Shown piece by piece: positions 41,359-49,829 of a stretch of 64,000 bases of DNA. Both the position numbers and the translations under genes were made by a program. The stretch is from Pseudomonas borbori (GTDB lineage Bacteria > Pseudomonadota > Gammaproteobacteria > Pseudomonadales > Pseudomonadaceae), in the NCBI RefSeq assembly GCF_900115555.1, contig NZ_FOWX01000005.1, positions 124,001 to 188,000 of the forward strand, written 5' to 3'. The notes under the pieces were generated by a model that was given only the letters and a program-made list of their open reading frames with translations, was not told where the DNA came from and did not search any database. The number at the start of each line of letters is the position of its first letter. The first letter of the stretch is position 1.

Positions 41359-41399
41359 GCGGCAAGTGACGGCCTGTTCAGTGGGCAGTCACTTGCCGC
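41359..41399. promoter_or_regulatory. 12-bp inverted repeat in the nadE leader
   Basis: GCGGCAAGTGAC and GTCACTTGCCGC are perfect 12-bp mirror arms separated by 17 nt, starting 40 bp upstream of the nadE ATG. It could be an mRNA hairpin or a dimer operator. I do not recognise a NrtR or NadR site. Confidence 0.5.
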
Positions 41400-41597
41400 A
41401 GGATCATAAGCCAACTATGTCCCCCGAGTTAATCTGCAAAGTAGTGCATGGGACTGAAATTCAAGCGAAAAACAGGCGCCTTGGATTCTTCGCTGGCATC
41501 GATGCATTGGTTCCGCAGAGCGCTGGCGCAGTGCCGTTCACATCAAGGATGTCGGTCGTTTCGTGGTTTCACCTCTGGGACGGTTGGTCGGTGCTGG

Positions 41598-41624
41598 ATT
41601 TCCCCCGGATTCCATCCGGGCTAC
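41598..41624 (-). repeat. Dispersed repeat GTAGCCCGGAT, copy 1
   Basis: On the minus strand this reads GTAGCCCGGATGGAATCCGG followed by GGGAAAT. It matches 46703-46728 in all but about two positions. It lies in the nadE-to-41811 spacer of about 490 bp, whose remaining part (41400-41597 and 41625-41810) shows no gene, RNA or terminator I can support. Confidence 0.6.
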
Positions 41625-41810
41625 AAAAATCTGTTCACTTGGCTTAACCGAGCAGCATTGCAGGCTGCGAATGGTGCTGAAACATCTGGAAAGGCTGTTC
41701 GGTGCGGTAGAGCCTGCGGCAATCGAATTGCTTTGCTAGGGTGGGGCTAACCAGAACCCTGTCCGCCAGTGTGCGGGCGATCGAGTATTTTAGTGCGGGA
41801 GGCATCAGTC

Positions 41811-42038
41811 ATGACGACGTGGAAAATCACTTACAGCAAAGATGAGCGCACCGAGGTGTTCGAACTTCAGTCCGCCAGCAAACCGAGCATGGAACAGGCG
41901 GTAGCGGCGTTGCTCAAGATGGCCGAGAAGGTCTACGAGCGCGAAGAGCCGAGAGACCTTCCCAATGAAATCCAGACCCCGGCCGTGCGTCTGGCTGAAT
42001 GTTACGGCATCACCATTACCGGGATTACCCGCGACTGA
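41811..42038 (+). CDS. Small conserved hypothetical protein
   Basis: The ATG at 41811 (MTTWKITYSKDERTEVF) gives 75 residues. It is a short mixed alpha/beta sequence with no signal peptide, membrane helix or recognisable catalytic motif. The first 25 residues look like two beta strands, then an amphipathic helix (AVAALLKMAEKVYERE). I do not recognise the family. It is isolated and convergent with the acylase operon. Confidence 0.65.
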   Translation: MTTWKITYSKDERTEVFELQSASKPSMEQAVAALLKMAEKVYEREEPRDLPNEIQTPAVRLAECYGITITGITRD

Positions 42039-42081
42039 CCCTTGTCGCCCGCCGGGCAGGCGCGCGGCGAAATCACGCGCA

Positions 42082-42104
42082 AAAAAAAGGCGCCCAAAGG
42101 CGCC
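42082..42104 (-). terminator. Terminator of the acylase operon
   Basis: On the minus strand GGCGCC-TTTG-GGCGCC is followed by eight T (42088-42081), about 85 bp after the acylase stop. Confidence 0.8.
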
Positions 42105-42188
42105 CTGAAACGATGATCTATGGAGTAAGTCCGTTAATTCAGAGCCGATGCCTGGCTGGTTAGTTCAGCAGCCGCCGACCAACGGCGA

Positions 42189-44726
42189 TTATTGTCCCGG
42201 CGTCAGGATCAGTCGTCTGTTGCCATAGACCTTGTCGAGGTTCTGCGGCTGGAACGGGAAACTCATGTACTGGCCCTTGCGCCAGGCCTCGATGCCGTCG
42301 GCGTAATGCGCGCTCGCCGGGTTGCCGGATTGGCCGGAGCTGTTCAGACCGAGCAGCGGCTCTGCGCGGCCGAAGTCGACGACGATGCGCATGGCCGGGA
42401 TCAGCCAGGTGTCGAAATCCTGTCCCCAGTGGTAGGCCGAGACATTGAGGGTGCTGTGATCGCCTCCGGCCGGGTGGGGGCCACGGTCGAGATAACCCTT
42501 CAGCGAGTTGATCGCGGCGCGCTGGCTGGTGCTCATGTAGGGCGCCAGTTTGCTGGTCTCGCTGACCCAGTCGTAGCTGTGCAGCTTGCCCCATTGCCAG
42601 GCGCTGCGCTCACTGCCGAGTTTGCTTTCGGCGAAGGTCACGGCGGCGGCCAGGCTGCGGGCGAGAATGGCCGGTTTGTCTTCTTGCTGGGCACTACCGA
42701 TATCGTTCCAGAACGGGCTGTCGTCGCGGCCCAGCAGGTGGTCGGCCTGGGCCGAATAGGATTTGTCGGCGGTTTCCACCAGGGCCAGCCAGGCCGGGCT
42801 GGTTTCGGGGCCCAGTTCGTCGAGGAAGATCTGGCGCGCACTTTCATGCAGGAAGGCGCCGTAGAGTGCGGCATCCGCTGAGGTGGCGGCGAGCTTGCCG
42901 TCGAAGGCCATCAGCCGGTTGTAGGCTTCGCGCGCCTTTGCACGCTCCGGCGCGGGCAGAGCGTCGATGGCTTGTTGCAGTGGCTCGGCCATGCCGGGCG
43001 CTGCGAACATGCTTTGCAGCTTGGCGACGAAGGGCGTGGTCTGGTCGTACTGCATGGCGATCATGCTGCGGGTGTCGTGCTTGCCGCTGCCAGCCAGCTG
43101 CGCCAGGCGCTCGTAGCGCTCCGGGTAGTACCAGGAGTTGGACAGCTGCATGCCGTAGCCGCGCGGTACGCTGCGCTGGTTGGCGGTGCCCAGCCAGCCT
43201 TGCTGCGGATCCTGGTCATAGGGGTGGAGCATCGGGTCGGCGAAGCCATCCCAGTCATAACGGCCGTCCCAGCCTGGCGAAGGCATGAGGCCAAGGCCTT
43301 CGCGGCGATTGGGAAAGCGCCCGGTGACTTGCCAGCCGATGTGCTGGGTGTCGGCGAAAACGATATTCAGGGGTATGGCACGCACTTCGCGGGTGGCCTC
43401 GAAGGCTTGCTCAACCGATTGTGCGCGGGACAGGTCGAACAGCGCATCCAGGGTCTGGTCGGCCTCGAATTGCGTGGTTTGCAGGGCCAGGCCGTAGCCG
43501 CTGGCCAGTTGCAGGGGTTGCAAGGGGTGTTTGCGTTCGCCCAGCACCGAGTTGAGCAGCGGGCCGTGACGGGTCTCGTAGAGGGTTTCGCGGATCGGCC
43601 GCTGGCCCTTGATGAAGAAGGTTTCCTGGCGCTCGCGGGCGGCCAGCCATTGGCCGTCGGCCTGGTAATAGAGGCGGTTGCCCCGACGCTGGATTTTCTC
43701 CAGGAACAGATCTTGGTTGTCGCCCATGACCATGGTCATGCCCCAGCCGAGCTTGCCGTTGAACCCGGCGACGATGGCGGGCACGCCGGCTATCGACACG
43801 CCGGCGGCCTGGAATTTCGGCGAACGAATCTGTACGAAGTTCCAGGCCGAGGGCATCGCCAGCGGCAGGTGGGTATCGTTGGCCAGCAGGCTCTTGCCGC
43901 TACGGCTGTGCTGCGGGGCGATCGCCCAGTTGTTGGACGCGGCGACGCCGAGCATGTGAGCGGCGGCGAACTGGCTGGCCGCCTGGTTGACGGCGGCCAG
44001 GCCGGGGAGTTGTCCGCTGAGGGGCAGGCCTTTGAGTTTTGCGGCCTCATCGAACGGCAGCGGTTCGTCCGGGTAGGTGGGCAGCAACCACGCGAGTTGT
44101 TCGCTGCCGGCTTTCTGCGCCAGCACCAGGGCGGCGATTTCTTCCTGCAGGTTGACTGACAGGCCGAAGTTTAGCAGGCAGAACACCAGCACCGAGTCTG
44201 CGGCTTTCCAGTAGGGCGGGCGATAACCGGACTGGGCCAGGTCCATCGGCAGCTTGTCGCGATAGCGGAACAGGTAGGCGTTGACGCCGCGGGCATACAC
44301 CTCGAAGAACTTCTTCAGCCGTGGCGAGGCGCTGGCATGGAGCACTTCGGCGCTTTTCTTCAGGTTGACCGCGCGCATCAGGCGATCGATTTCCAGCACA
44401 CCGGGACCTGCCATCTCCGCCAGGCGACCTTCGGCCATCAGGCGCAGGCCGACCATCTGGCTGAGGCGATCACTGGCATGCACATAGCCGAGGGCGAACA
44501 GGGCGTCGTGGAAGGTGTTGGTTTCGATCAGCGGCATGCCCAAGGCATTGCGCCGAATCACAACGCTTTGCGCAAGACCCTGAACGCGCACGCTGCCCTG
44601 ATCCGGGTGCAGGCTATCGCGGTAGCGGCTGTCGAGAAACGACTGGCAGCCACTCAACGCCAGGCCGGCAGTGAGGGTGGCGGCGAGGCCCAGCAGGGCC
44701 AGGGGGCGGAATGCGCGCGATAGCAT
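42189..44726 (-). CDS. quiP: Penicillin-amidase family acylase, QuiP-like, predicted lipoprotein
   Basis: The start at 44726 follows AAGGAG and gives 845 residues. The N-terminus is a lipoprotein signal (lipobox LSGC, Cys27). The Ntn-hydrolase layout is visible: an alpha subunit (about 28-240), a linker, then the autocatalytic cleavage site GVAA/SNNW with nucleophile Ser264, and a large beta subunit with the conserved [11 protein letters not shown]. Gene order with a SEC-C protein upstream resembles the locus of the AHL acylase QuiP of P. aeruginosa, from memory. Substrate (acyl-homoserine lactone, beta-lactam or other amide) is not shown by sequence. It is the last gene of a four-gene unit. 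Confidence 0.8.
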   Translation of the reverse strand: MLSRAFRPLALLGLAATLTAGLALSGCQSFLDSRYRDSLHPDQGSVRVQGLAQSVVIRRNALGMPLIETNTFHDALFALGYVHASDRLSQMVGLRLMAEGRLAEMAGPGVLEIDRLMRAVNLKKSAEVLHASASPRLKKFFEVYARGVNAYLFRYRDKLPMDLAQSGYRPPYWKAADSVLVFCLLNFGLSVNLQEEIAALVLAQKAGSEQLAWLLPTYPDEPLPFDEAAKLKGLPLSGQLPGLAAVNQAASQFAAAHMLGVAASNNWAIAPQHSRSGKSLLANDTHLPLAMPSAWNFVQIRSPKFQAAGVSIAGVPAIVAGFNGKLGWGMTMVMGDNQDLFLEKIQRRGNRLYYQADGQWLAARERQETFFIKGQRPIRETLYETRHGPLLNSVLGERKHPLQPLQLASGYGLALQTTQFEADQTLDALFDLSRAQSVEQAFEATREVRAIPLNIVFADTQHIGWQVTGRFPNRREGLGLMPSPGWDGRYDWDGFADPMLHPYDQDPQQGWLGTANQRSVPRGYGMQLSNSWYYPERYERLAQLAGSGKHDTRSMIAMQYDQTTPFVAKLQSMFAAPGMAEPLQQAIDALPAPERAKAREAYNRLMAFDGKLAATSADAALYGAFLHESARQIFLDELGPETSPAWLALVETADKSYSAQADHLLGRDDSPFWNDIGSAQQEDKPAILARSLAAAVTFAESKLGSERSAWQWGKLHSYDWVSETSKLAPYMSTSQRAAINSLKGYLDRGPHPAGGDHSTLNVSAYHWGQDFDTWLIPAMRIVVDFGRAEPLLGLNSSGQSGNPASAHYADGIEAWRKGQYMSFPFQPQNLDKVYGNRRLILTPGQ

Positions 44727-44800
44727 GCAGCGAGCTCCTTGCAGAACGCAGGACTGGACGGATCGGTGGATGAAAGTGCTGCTCAACCTACCCGGCAGGG

Positions 44801-45256
44801 TCAACTGCCGGTGCGCTTCAGGCCTTCGTCGAGCAGCCAGCGTGCGGCTGTGCGAGCGGCGGCCTTGTGCTGCAGTTCCAGTTCGTTGAAGTGCTTTTCG
44901 TGCTGGCGCCGCTCGGTCAATTCCAGTGCCTTCCAGCTGGCATGGGTCGGTACCTGGGCGGTGGCTTCGAACAGCAGGTGAAATACCTGGCAGCGGCTGT
45001 CCTGGCTCAGCGCGCTGTCGTAGTTGTCCAGCAGCACCTTGATCCGGATGGCACCTTCGATCAACGGTAGCTGGCCATCGAGCAGGCTGCCGGCGAGTAT
45101 TTGCAGATCGCCGGCCAGGCGTTCGCGGCGCTGCTGTTCTGCCTGTTGCCGATCACGCTGTTGCGCCCAGACGCGGCGCCACAGCGACAGGGCGTACAGC
45201 GCCAGTGCCATCACCACCAGGGTGCCGGCCAACAGGAGCAGATTAACGCTGGTCAT
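44801..45256 (-). CDS. DUF2489 membrane-anchored protein
   Basis: The start at 45256 ([18 protein letters not shown]) gives 151 residues. One N-terminal membrane helix (about residues 4-24) is followed by a basic Arg/Gln-rich coiled segment and a helical cytoplasmic domain typical of DUF2489. Function unknown. It begins 7 nt after the SEC-C miniprotein and precedes the acylase by 74 nt in one transcript. Confidence 0.82.
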   Translation of the reverse strand: MTSVNLLLLAGTLVVMALALYALSLWRRVWAQQRDRQQAEQQRRERLAGDLQILAGSLLDGQLPLIEGAIRIKVLLDNYDSALSQDSRCQVFHLLFEATAQVPTHASWKALELTERRQHEKHFNELELQHKAAARTAARWLLDEGLKRTGS

Positions 45257-45263
45257 GGATTTG

Positions 45264-45461
45264 TCAGGCGCCGTGGCATTTCTTGAATTTCTTCTGACTG
45301 CCACATGGGCAGGGGTCGTTGCGGCCGACGTCCTTCAGGGCGTTGCGCACCGGCTCCTGGTGAGCATGGTTGCAGTCCGGGCCGTGCACGTGTCCGTGGT
45401 CATGATGATCGTGTTCGGCGTGGTTGCAGTCGGGACCGTGTACGTGGGCGTGTTGGTTCAT
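45264..45461 (-). CDS. His/Cys-rich miniprotein with SEC-C zinc motif
   Basis: Only 65 residues. The first half holds two copies of [10 protein letters not shown] separated by HDHHDHG, so His and Cys make up a large share of it. The second half is a SEC-C zinc-binding motif, [19 protein letters not shown], with the canonical C-x-C and C-H ligands. It probably binds Zn(II), Ni(II) or similar metals as a chaperone or buffer. It lies 6 nt after the LEA lipoprotein gene and 7 nt before DUF2489. Confidence 0.9.
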   Translation of the reverse strand: MNQHAHVHGPDCNHAEHDHHDHGHVHGPDCNHAHQEPVRNALKDVGRNDPCPCGSQKKFKKCHGA

Positions 45462-45467
45462 GTGCGT

Positions 45468-45965
45468 CTACTCGGGAATGAAATCGCCGGGGATTATCTC
45501 TCCATTACGCGACATGTGCACGCTACGGCCGAACAACAAACCGGTTTTTACCTGGCCTTCGAGGCGATAGCGAATCGGCTCCTCGGGGCGCTCCAGCAAT
45601 TTGACGATCTGCCGCAGGTGCCGCCAGAGGTTGGTGCGTACAGGGACATCGAATACATGGTGGCCATGGGCCGGAACCGTGAACCAGGTGTCGGATTGGC
45701 CTTCTGCCAGCTTCACCTCGTTGAGGTGTACCCGGTAATCCAGGCCGCGCACCGGCAAGCTCATGCTGTTGGGGTTGTCGATACGGAAACGCAGGACGAA
45801 CTGCTGTTCCAATAACTTGGCCCTGATGACCTCGACCTTGACCAGGCGGACATCCGGATCCTTGAACCCGCCGCTGGTCCAGGTGGAACATCCGCCGAGC
45901 CCGCAAAACAGGCCGAAAAACATCAATAGGCTGAGAATTCTTATAGTTGGCGCCTGGGAAAACAT
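45468..45965 (-). CDS. LEA14-type lipoprotein
   Basis: The start at 45965 (MFSQAPTIRILSLL) gives 165 residues with a lipoprotein signal ending LGGC (Cys26). The mature domain is LEA type 2 (WHy), with RFRIDNPNSMSLPVRGLDYRVHLN as the signature block; such domains are stress-associated binding folds. The role in Pseudomonas is unknown. It is the first gene of a unit with SEC-C, DUF2489 and the acylase, and divergent from the gene at 46078. Confidence 0.85.
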   Translation of the reverse strand: MFSQAPTIRILSLLMFFGLFCGLGGCSTWTSGGFKDPDVRLVKVEVIRAKLLEQQFVLRFRIDNPNSMSLPVRGLDYRVHLNEVKLAEGQSDTWFTVPAHGHHVFDVPVRTNLWRHLRQIVKLLERPEEPIRYRLEGQVKTGLLFGRSVHMSRNGEIIPGDFIPE

Positions 45966-46077
45966 TTCATACTCCAAAGGACGCGCCAGTGTAACAAGCA
46001 CGTGCCGGGCTGCAACGTGTTGTGAGGGTAAAAAAACCTGCGCCATACTGGACACCGATAAAGACAGGAGTATGACC

Positions 46078-46635
46078 ATGGTTCGTTACGAGATCGCCTT
46101 TGCCGGCCAGCTTGAGCCGGGGGCGCAGCTGGAGTCGGTCAAAGCCAATCTGGCCAAGTTGTTCCAGGCCGATGCTCAGCGCATTGCCTTGCTGTTCTCC
46201 GGGCGGCGCATCGTGATCAAGAACAACCTGGATGCGGCCGGCGCGGAAAAATACCGCAGCACCTTGCTGCGCGCCGGCGCTCTGGTCGAAGTGCGGGTCA
46301 TGGCAGAGGAAATCGAGGAAATCGAACTGGCGCCAGCGCCTGCCGTTGCAACGCCCGACGCTGTGCCTGCGGTAACCACGCCGGCGCCGGCCGGCAAACG
46401 CCTGCAAGTGCTGCCGCGCGATGAGTATATGGCGGCATTTGCGGAGGTCGATGCGCCGGATTTCGGGATCGCCCCGCTAGGTGAGGACGTGCAGGACGGC
46501 AAGCCCGAACCGCAAGCGCCGCCTCTCGATCTGTCGCACTTCAGCCTGGCTCCTGTCGGTAGCGACATGGGCGAGATCAAGGCCGCCCCCGCCGCACCGC
46601 CGCCGGATATTTCCCATCTGAAATTACAGGAGTAG
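46078..46635 (+). CDS. Conserved protein with an N-terminal domain and Pro/Ala-rich tail
   Basis: The start at 46078 is preceded by AGGAG 7 nt away; an earlier ATG (46072) is too close to it. The 185-residue product has a compact N-terminal domain (about residues 1-77, beta-alpha-beta, with LLFSGRRIVIKNNLD), then a Pro/Ala-rich linker. Acidic motifs follow, with repeated short forms DFGIAPLGED, DLSHFSLAPVG and DISHLKLQE. It has no signal peptide or membrane segment. The family is not recognised with confidence. Confidence 0.7.
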   Translation: MVRYEIAFAGQLEPGAQLESVKANLAKLFQADAQRIALLFSGRRIVIKNNLDAAGAEKYRSTLLRAGALVEVRVMAEEIEEIELAPAPAVATPDAVPAVTTPAPAGKRLQVLPRDEYMAAFAEVDAPDFGIAPLGEDVQDGKPEPQAPPLDLSHFSLAPVGSDMGEIKAAPAAPPPDISHLKLQE

Positions 46636-46702
46636 GCGAGGTCGGGTTTGCTGCGCCCGGAAAGCGTGCAGGCCGTTAAGCGGGGCGGGTGAGCGGCTTT
46701 TC

Positions 46703-46728
46703 GTAGCCCGGATGAAATCCGGGGAAAT
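46703..46728 (+). repeat. Dispersed repeat GTAGCCCGGAT, copy 2
   Basis: GTAGCCCGGATGAAATCCGG followed by GGAAAT. It is the plus-strand twin of 41598-41624, lying in the 158-bp convergent gap before the YchJ-family gene. Confidence 0.6.
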
Positions 46729-46793
46729 TATTGACGACAGGTGTTCTGTCGAGTTTCCCCCGCGCTGCGCAGGCGGAACTGGTGCCTGTCGCT

Positions 46794-47282
46794 TCAGACA
46801 AAACCCGCACAGCACTTCTTGAATTTCTGTCCGCTGGCGCAAGGGCAGGGGTCATTGCGGCCGGCCTGCAGCGCGACCGTGGGGTCGATAAAGTACCAAT
46901 GACCCTGGTGCTGGACGAAGGCCGAGCGTTCGCGATGGGTGTGTTCGCCGGCGTCATCGTGCCAGCGGGCGGTAAAGGTCACGAACGCATGTTCCGGCTG
47001 ACCGCCCAGCACTTCGCTGCTTTCGACTTCCAGGCCAAGCCAGGTGCTGTGCAGGCTCCAGGCGCTAATGGCGGCGCGATCGAGTCCTGAACGCTGTGCC
47101 GCCAGGGTGGTCGCCAGCAGGTAATCGACCCGCCCCAGTGCATAGGCGCTGTAACGTGAGCGCATCAGCGTTTCGGCACTCGGCGCCGGCAGTCCGGCAT
47201 GATAGCGGCCGCAGCACTCGCTCAGCGGATCGCCACTGCCGCAAGGACAGCTTGGCGGGGTCTCGGCGTCGGTTGTCGTCAT
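46794..47282 (-). CDS. YchJ-family SEC-C zinc protein
   Basis: The start at 47282 ([17 protein letters not shown]) gives 162 residues with a SEC-C-like motif at each end: [13 protein letters not shown] near the N-terminus and [15 protein letters not shown] at the C-terminus. The middle is an NTF2-like YchJ domain ([17 protein letters not shown]). Function is unknown; zinc binding is likely. The upstream gene on the same strand ends 5 nt before it. Confidence 0.9.
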   Translation of the reverse strand: MTTTDAETPPSCPCGSGDPLSECCGRYHAGLPAPSAETLMRSRYSAYALGRVDYLLATTLAAQRSGLDRAAISAWSLHSTWLGLEVESSEVLGGQPEHAFVTFTARWHDDAGEHTHRERSAFVQHQGHWYFIDPTVALQAGRNDPCPCASGQKFKKCCAGFV

Positions 47283-47287
47283 GTGAG

Positions 47288-47785
47288 TTACCACCAGTAC
47301 TTGCCAAAGTTTTCCGGGTTGGCCCAGAACTTGGCGTTGAGCCAGTCGGGTACCTGTTTGTAGTCGAGCAGGTCGTAGGTGAATAGGCTCAGGGTCTGTT
47401 CGCCGCGCTGAAAACGCTCGCTGACCTGCAAGGCCAGGGCGAAGAAATCGGTGTCCTGCCAGGCGCAGGCCTGCAGGTCGACCAGCACCGCCAGGCGGCT
47501 GGCGTTCAGGTTGCGGATGCCGCCGAGCAGTTGCAGCCCCGTGCGTTTGGGCAGGTGTTCGAGGCAGTCGACGACCAGCGCCAGGTCGAATCGTTGTGCG
47601 GCCAACTCGGCCGGCAGGGCGCCTGCGGCGGCGTAGGCGATCTGGCAATCGGCGTGAGCGGCCCGAAAAGCGACCAGTGCCGGCAGTTCGCTGGCGCCTA
47701 TCAACAGCAGGCGGCGCGGCGCGTAACGCTCCAGCAGAGCGGCCAGCGCTTGCTGTGGCGTGCGGGAAGAAATACTCTCGGTCAT
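47288..47785 (-). CDS. DUF6231-type protein with a methyltransferase-like fold
   Basis: This 165-residue protein has a Rossmann-like pattern ([17 protein letters not shown], then [17 protein letters not shown], with an ELHL-like loop) reminiscent of SAM-dependent methyltransferases. It lacks a classical GxGxG and is shorter than most, so activity is doubtful. It is cotranscribed with the YchJ-family gene 5 nt downstream. I assign the DUF6231 label only by memory. Confidence 0.6.
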   Translation of the reverse strand: MTESISSRTPQQALAALLERYAPRRLLLIGASELPALVAFRAAHADCQIAYAAAGALPAELAAQRFDLALVVDCLEHLPKRTGLQLLGGIRNLNASRLAVLVDLQACAWQDTDFFALALQVSERFQRGEQTLSLFTYDLLDYKQVPDWLNAKFWANPENFGKYWW

Positions 47786-47943
47786 CGATAATCCTCGATC
47801 GGTTCGGAAAAGACTAACCTGTGGTCGGGTTAAGGCCCCGAATATTCTTAACGGGTATGCATATCATGTCTGGCGGATTCTAAAACGGCAGTCTTTAATC
47901 CATAAGTGTCGGTTTTGGTCCGATTCCTACTGGAGATATGCAT

Positions 47944-48570
47944 ATGAGCATCATAAGGAAAGCTGTACCCCTGATTCTGACGACCAGCTTCCTGACGGGC
48001 TGCGCCGGCTTGCAGAAAAGCGATTGGCCAACTTGTGCTGCTGTCGGCGGTGTGGGTGGCGCGGCATTGGGCGCGATCGAGAGTTCTACCTGGGCGGGTG
48101 GAGGCGCATTGGTCGGTGCCGGCATGGCGGCAGCCTATTGCTGGGTGCATGGCGCCGAAGAAGTGGTGATGGTCGAGGAGGTGATGGTTGAAGAGACGCC
48201 CATGCCCGAGCCAGTCGCAGAAGCGGTGCGGGTCGAGCTGGATGTGAAGTTCGATTTCGACAAGTCGGTAGTCAAGGAAGGCAGCTTCGCCGACATCAAG
48301 AGCGTTGCAGACTTCATGGCGCAATACCCGCAAACTACCACCGTGGTCGAAGGGCATACCGACTCCATCGGTACCGATGCCTACAACCAGGGCTTGTCTG
48401 AGCGTCGCGCCAACGCCGTGCGCGAAGTGCTGGTCAACCAGTATGGTGTGGCCGGTGAGCGCGTCAACGCAGTAGGTTATGGCGAAAGCCGGCCGGTTGC
48501 CGACAACGCGACCGCGGAAGGACGGGCGATCAACCGTCGAGTCGAGGCTGAGGTCGAGGCGCAGCCTTAA
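47944..48570 (+). CDS. OmpA-family lipoprotein, first of a tandem pair
   Basis: I chose the ATG at 47944, 8 nt after GGAG; the ATG at 47938 is too close. The 208-residue product has a lipoprotein signal (lipobox LTGC, Cys20) and a Gly/Ala-rich hydrophobic segment (about 30-65). An acidic Val/Glu/Met linker leads to a C-terminal OmpA peptidoglycan-binding domain (about 110-205) with EGHTDSIGTDAYNQGLSERRA and GRAINRRVE. It should tether the outer membrane to the cell wall. The downstream gene is its close paralogue. Confidence 0.92.
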   Translation: MSIIRKAVPLILTTSFLTGCAGLQKSDWPTCAAVGGVGGAALGAIESSTWAGGGALVGAGMAAAYCWVHGAEEVVMVEEVMVEETPMPEPVAEAVRVELDVKFDFDKSVVKEGSFADIKSVADFMAQYPQTTTVVEGHTDSIGTDAYNQGLSERRANAVREVLVNQYGVAGERVNAVGYGESRPVADNATAEGRAINRRVEAEVEAQP

Positions 48571-48628
48571 GCGGCATTAGGCGCTCCTTTCAGGGGCGTA
48601 CTTGTACTATCCGGGAGAGACGGCTTAA

Positions 48629-48665
48629 CTCCTGTGTTACTGGCAGCACGCCAGTAACACAGGAG
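48629..48665 (+). promoter_or_regulatory. 16-bp perfect hairpin sequestering the ribosome-binding site of the second OmpA gene
   Basis: CTCCTGTGTTACTGGC (48629-48644) and GCCAGTAACACAGGAG (48650-48665) are perfect complements with a 5-nt loop. The 3' arm ends in AGGAG, the ribosome-binding site of the gene starting at 48673. Opening would be needed for translation, or the hairpin may double as terminator for the first OmpA gene. Confidence 0.8.
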
Positions 48666-48672
48666 ATTCGCC

Positions 48673-49404
48673 ATGAGAATCAGACTCTTCAGGGTTGCTT
48701 TCCCCCTTCTCTTGGCCAGCAGTGTTCTTTCGGGTTGCGTCACGACTTCCAGTACGGGAGATGCGGCACTCAACCAGGGGAACTGGCCCTTGTGCAGCGC
48801 GCTTGGCGGTCTGGCCGGTGGTGGCTTGGGCGCAATCGAAAGTTCGGCTTGGGCAGCAGGTGGCGCCGTGGCCGGTGCGGTCGTAGGCGGCCTTATTTGC
48901 TATGCCCAGGATGGTGACCAAGACGGCGACGGCGTGTTCGATCGCCGCGATCGTTGTCCGGATACGCCGCCCAATACTCCAGTGCGCCACAATGGCTGCC
49001 CATTGCCGGTGTATGAGAGCCCGCCTGAAGTGATGCAACCCGATGAGCCTGCAGTGCCGGTTCGAGTCGAGTTGGACGTCAAGTTCGACTTCGACAAGTC
49101 GGTAGTCAAGGAAGGCAGCCACGCCGACATCAAAAACCTGGCCGACTTCATGAAGCAGTACCCGCAGACAAGCACCGTTGTCGAGGGACATACCGACTCC
49201 ATCGGCTCCGATGCCTATAACCAGGGCTTGTCCGAACGCCGTGCCAACGCCGTGCGCGAGGTGCTGGTCGAGCAGCATGGTATCGAAAGCAATCGGGTAT
49301 CGGCTGTGGGTTACGGCGAAGCACGCCCGGTTGCCGATAACGACAGTGAGTCTGGACGCGCAATCAACAGAAGGGTCGAGGCGGCAGTCGAAGCGCTGCC
49401 CTAG
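48673..49404 (+). CDS. OmpA-family lipoprotein with calcium-type repeat, second of the tandem pair
   Basis: The 243-residue protein has a lipobox LSGC (Cys22), the same Gly/Ala-rich stretch as its neighbour, then an inserted thrombospondin-type-3-like segment DQDGDGVFDRRDRCPDTPPN that may bind Ca2+. A C-terminal OmpA domain (about 133-240) follows, almost identical to that of the upstream protein (for instance VKFDFDKSVVKEGS and DAYNQGLSERRANAVREVLV). The pair arose by duplication. Its ribosome-binding site is buried in a hairpin. Confidence 0.93.
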   Translation: MRIRLFRVAFPLLLASSVLSGCVTTSSTGDAALNQGNWPLCSALGGLAGGGLGAIESSAWAAGGAVAGAVVGGLICYAQDGDQDGDGVFDRRDRCPDTPPNTPVRHNGCPLPVYESPPEVMQPDEPAVPVRVELDVKFDFDKSVVKEGSHADIKNLADFMKQYPQTSTVVEGHTDSIGSDAYNQGLSERRANAVREVLVEQHGIESNRVSAVGYGEARPVADNDSESGRAINRRVEAAVEALP

Positions 49405-49523
49405 CCAGGGTCAGCCGATGCGGGCCGGTCGTTGACCTGCCAGGCGGGAGGCCTCTGCAGTTTTTGCTAGCCCGGCGCAAAGCGGTTAAGGTGCGGCGGA
49501 ACAAAAAATTGCCAGGGGCGGAC

Positions 49524-49829
49524 ATGAGCATCTTGTTGGGGCTGGGGAAAGTACTGACCGCGTTGTTTTGGGGCGTGGTCTTGGCCAATCTGCTCGATCC
49601 GTTCGCGCAGCCTTTCGCACTGCTGCTGCATCTGGCGGGTGCTTTGCTCGTGCTGATCCATGGGCTGGAATTGTGGCTGTTCAGTGAGCGCGTGAGCGGG
49701 CGTACTCGGCCCGGGCTGGAGCGCGTGCAGATTTTACTGTTCGGCATTTTTCACTTGCAGGCCCTGTTGTCGGCGCCGGTGCAGCCGCTGAGCGCGGCAC
49801 CTGCGGAGTTGGAGGTCGAGCATGCGTAG
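49524..49829 (+). CDS. DUF1145 small membrane protein
   Basis: The start at 49524 (MSILLGLGKVLTALF) gives 101 residues with three predicted hydrophobic helices and the family layout of DUF1145. Function unknown. The final 8 nt overlap the start of the collagen-like gene, so the two are coupled. Confidence 0.8.
   Translation: MSILLGLGKVLTALFWGVVLANLLDPFAQPFALLLHLAGALLVLIHGLELWLFSERVSGRTRPGLERVQILLFGIFHLQALLSAPVQPLSAAPAELEVEHA

Noticed and set aside
41448-41750. 100-residue frame in the nadE spacer
   Set aside because: Part of it is a translation of the GTAGCCCGGAT repeat; there is no ribosome-binding site and no family.
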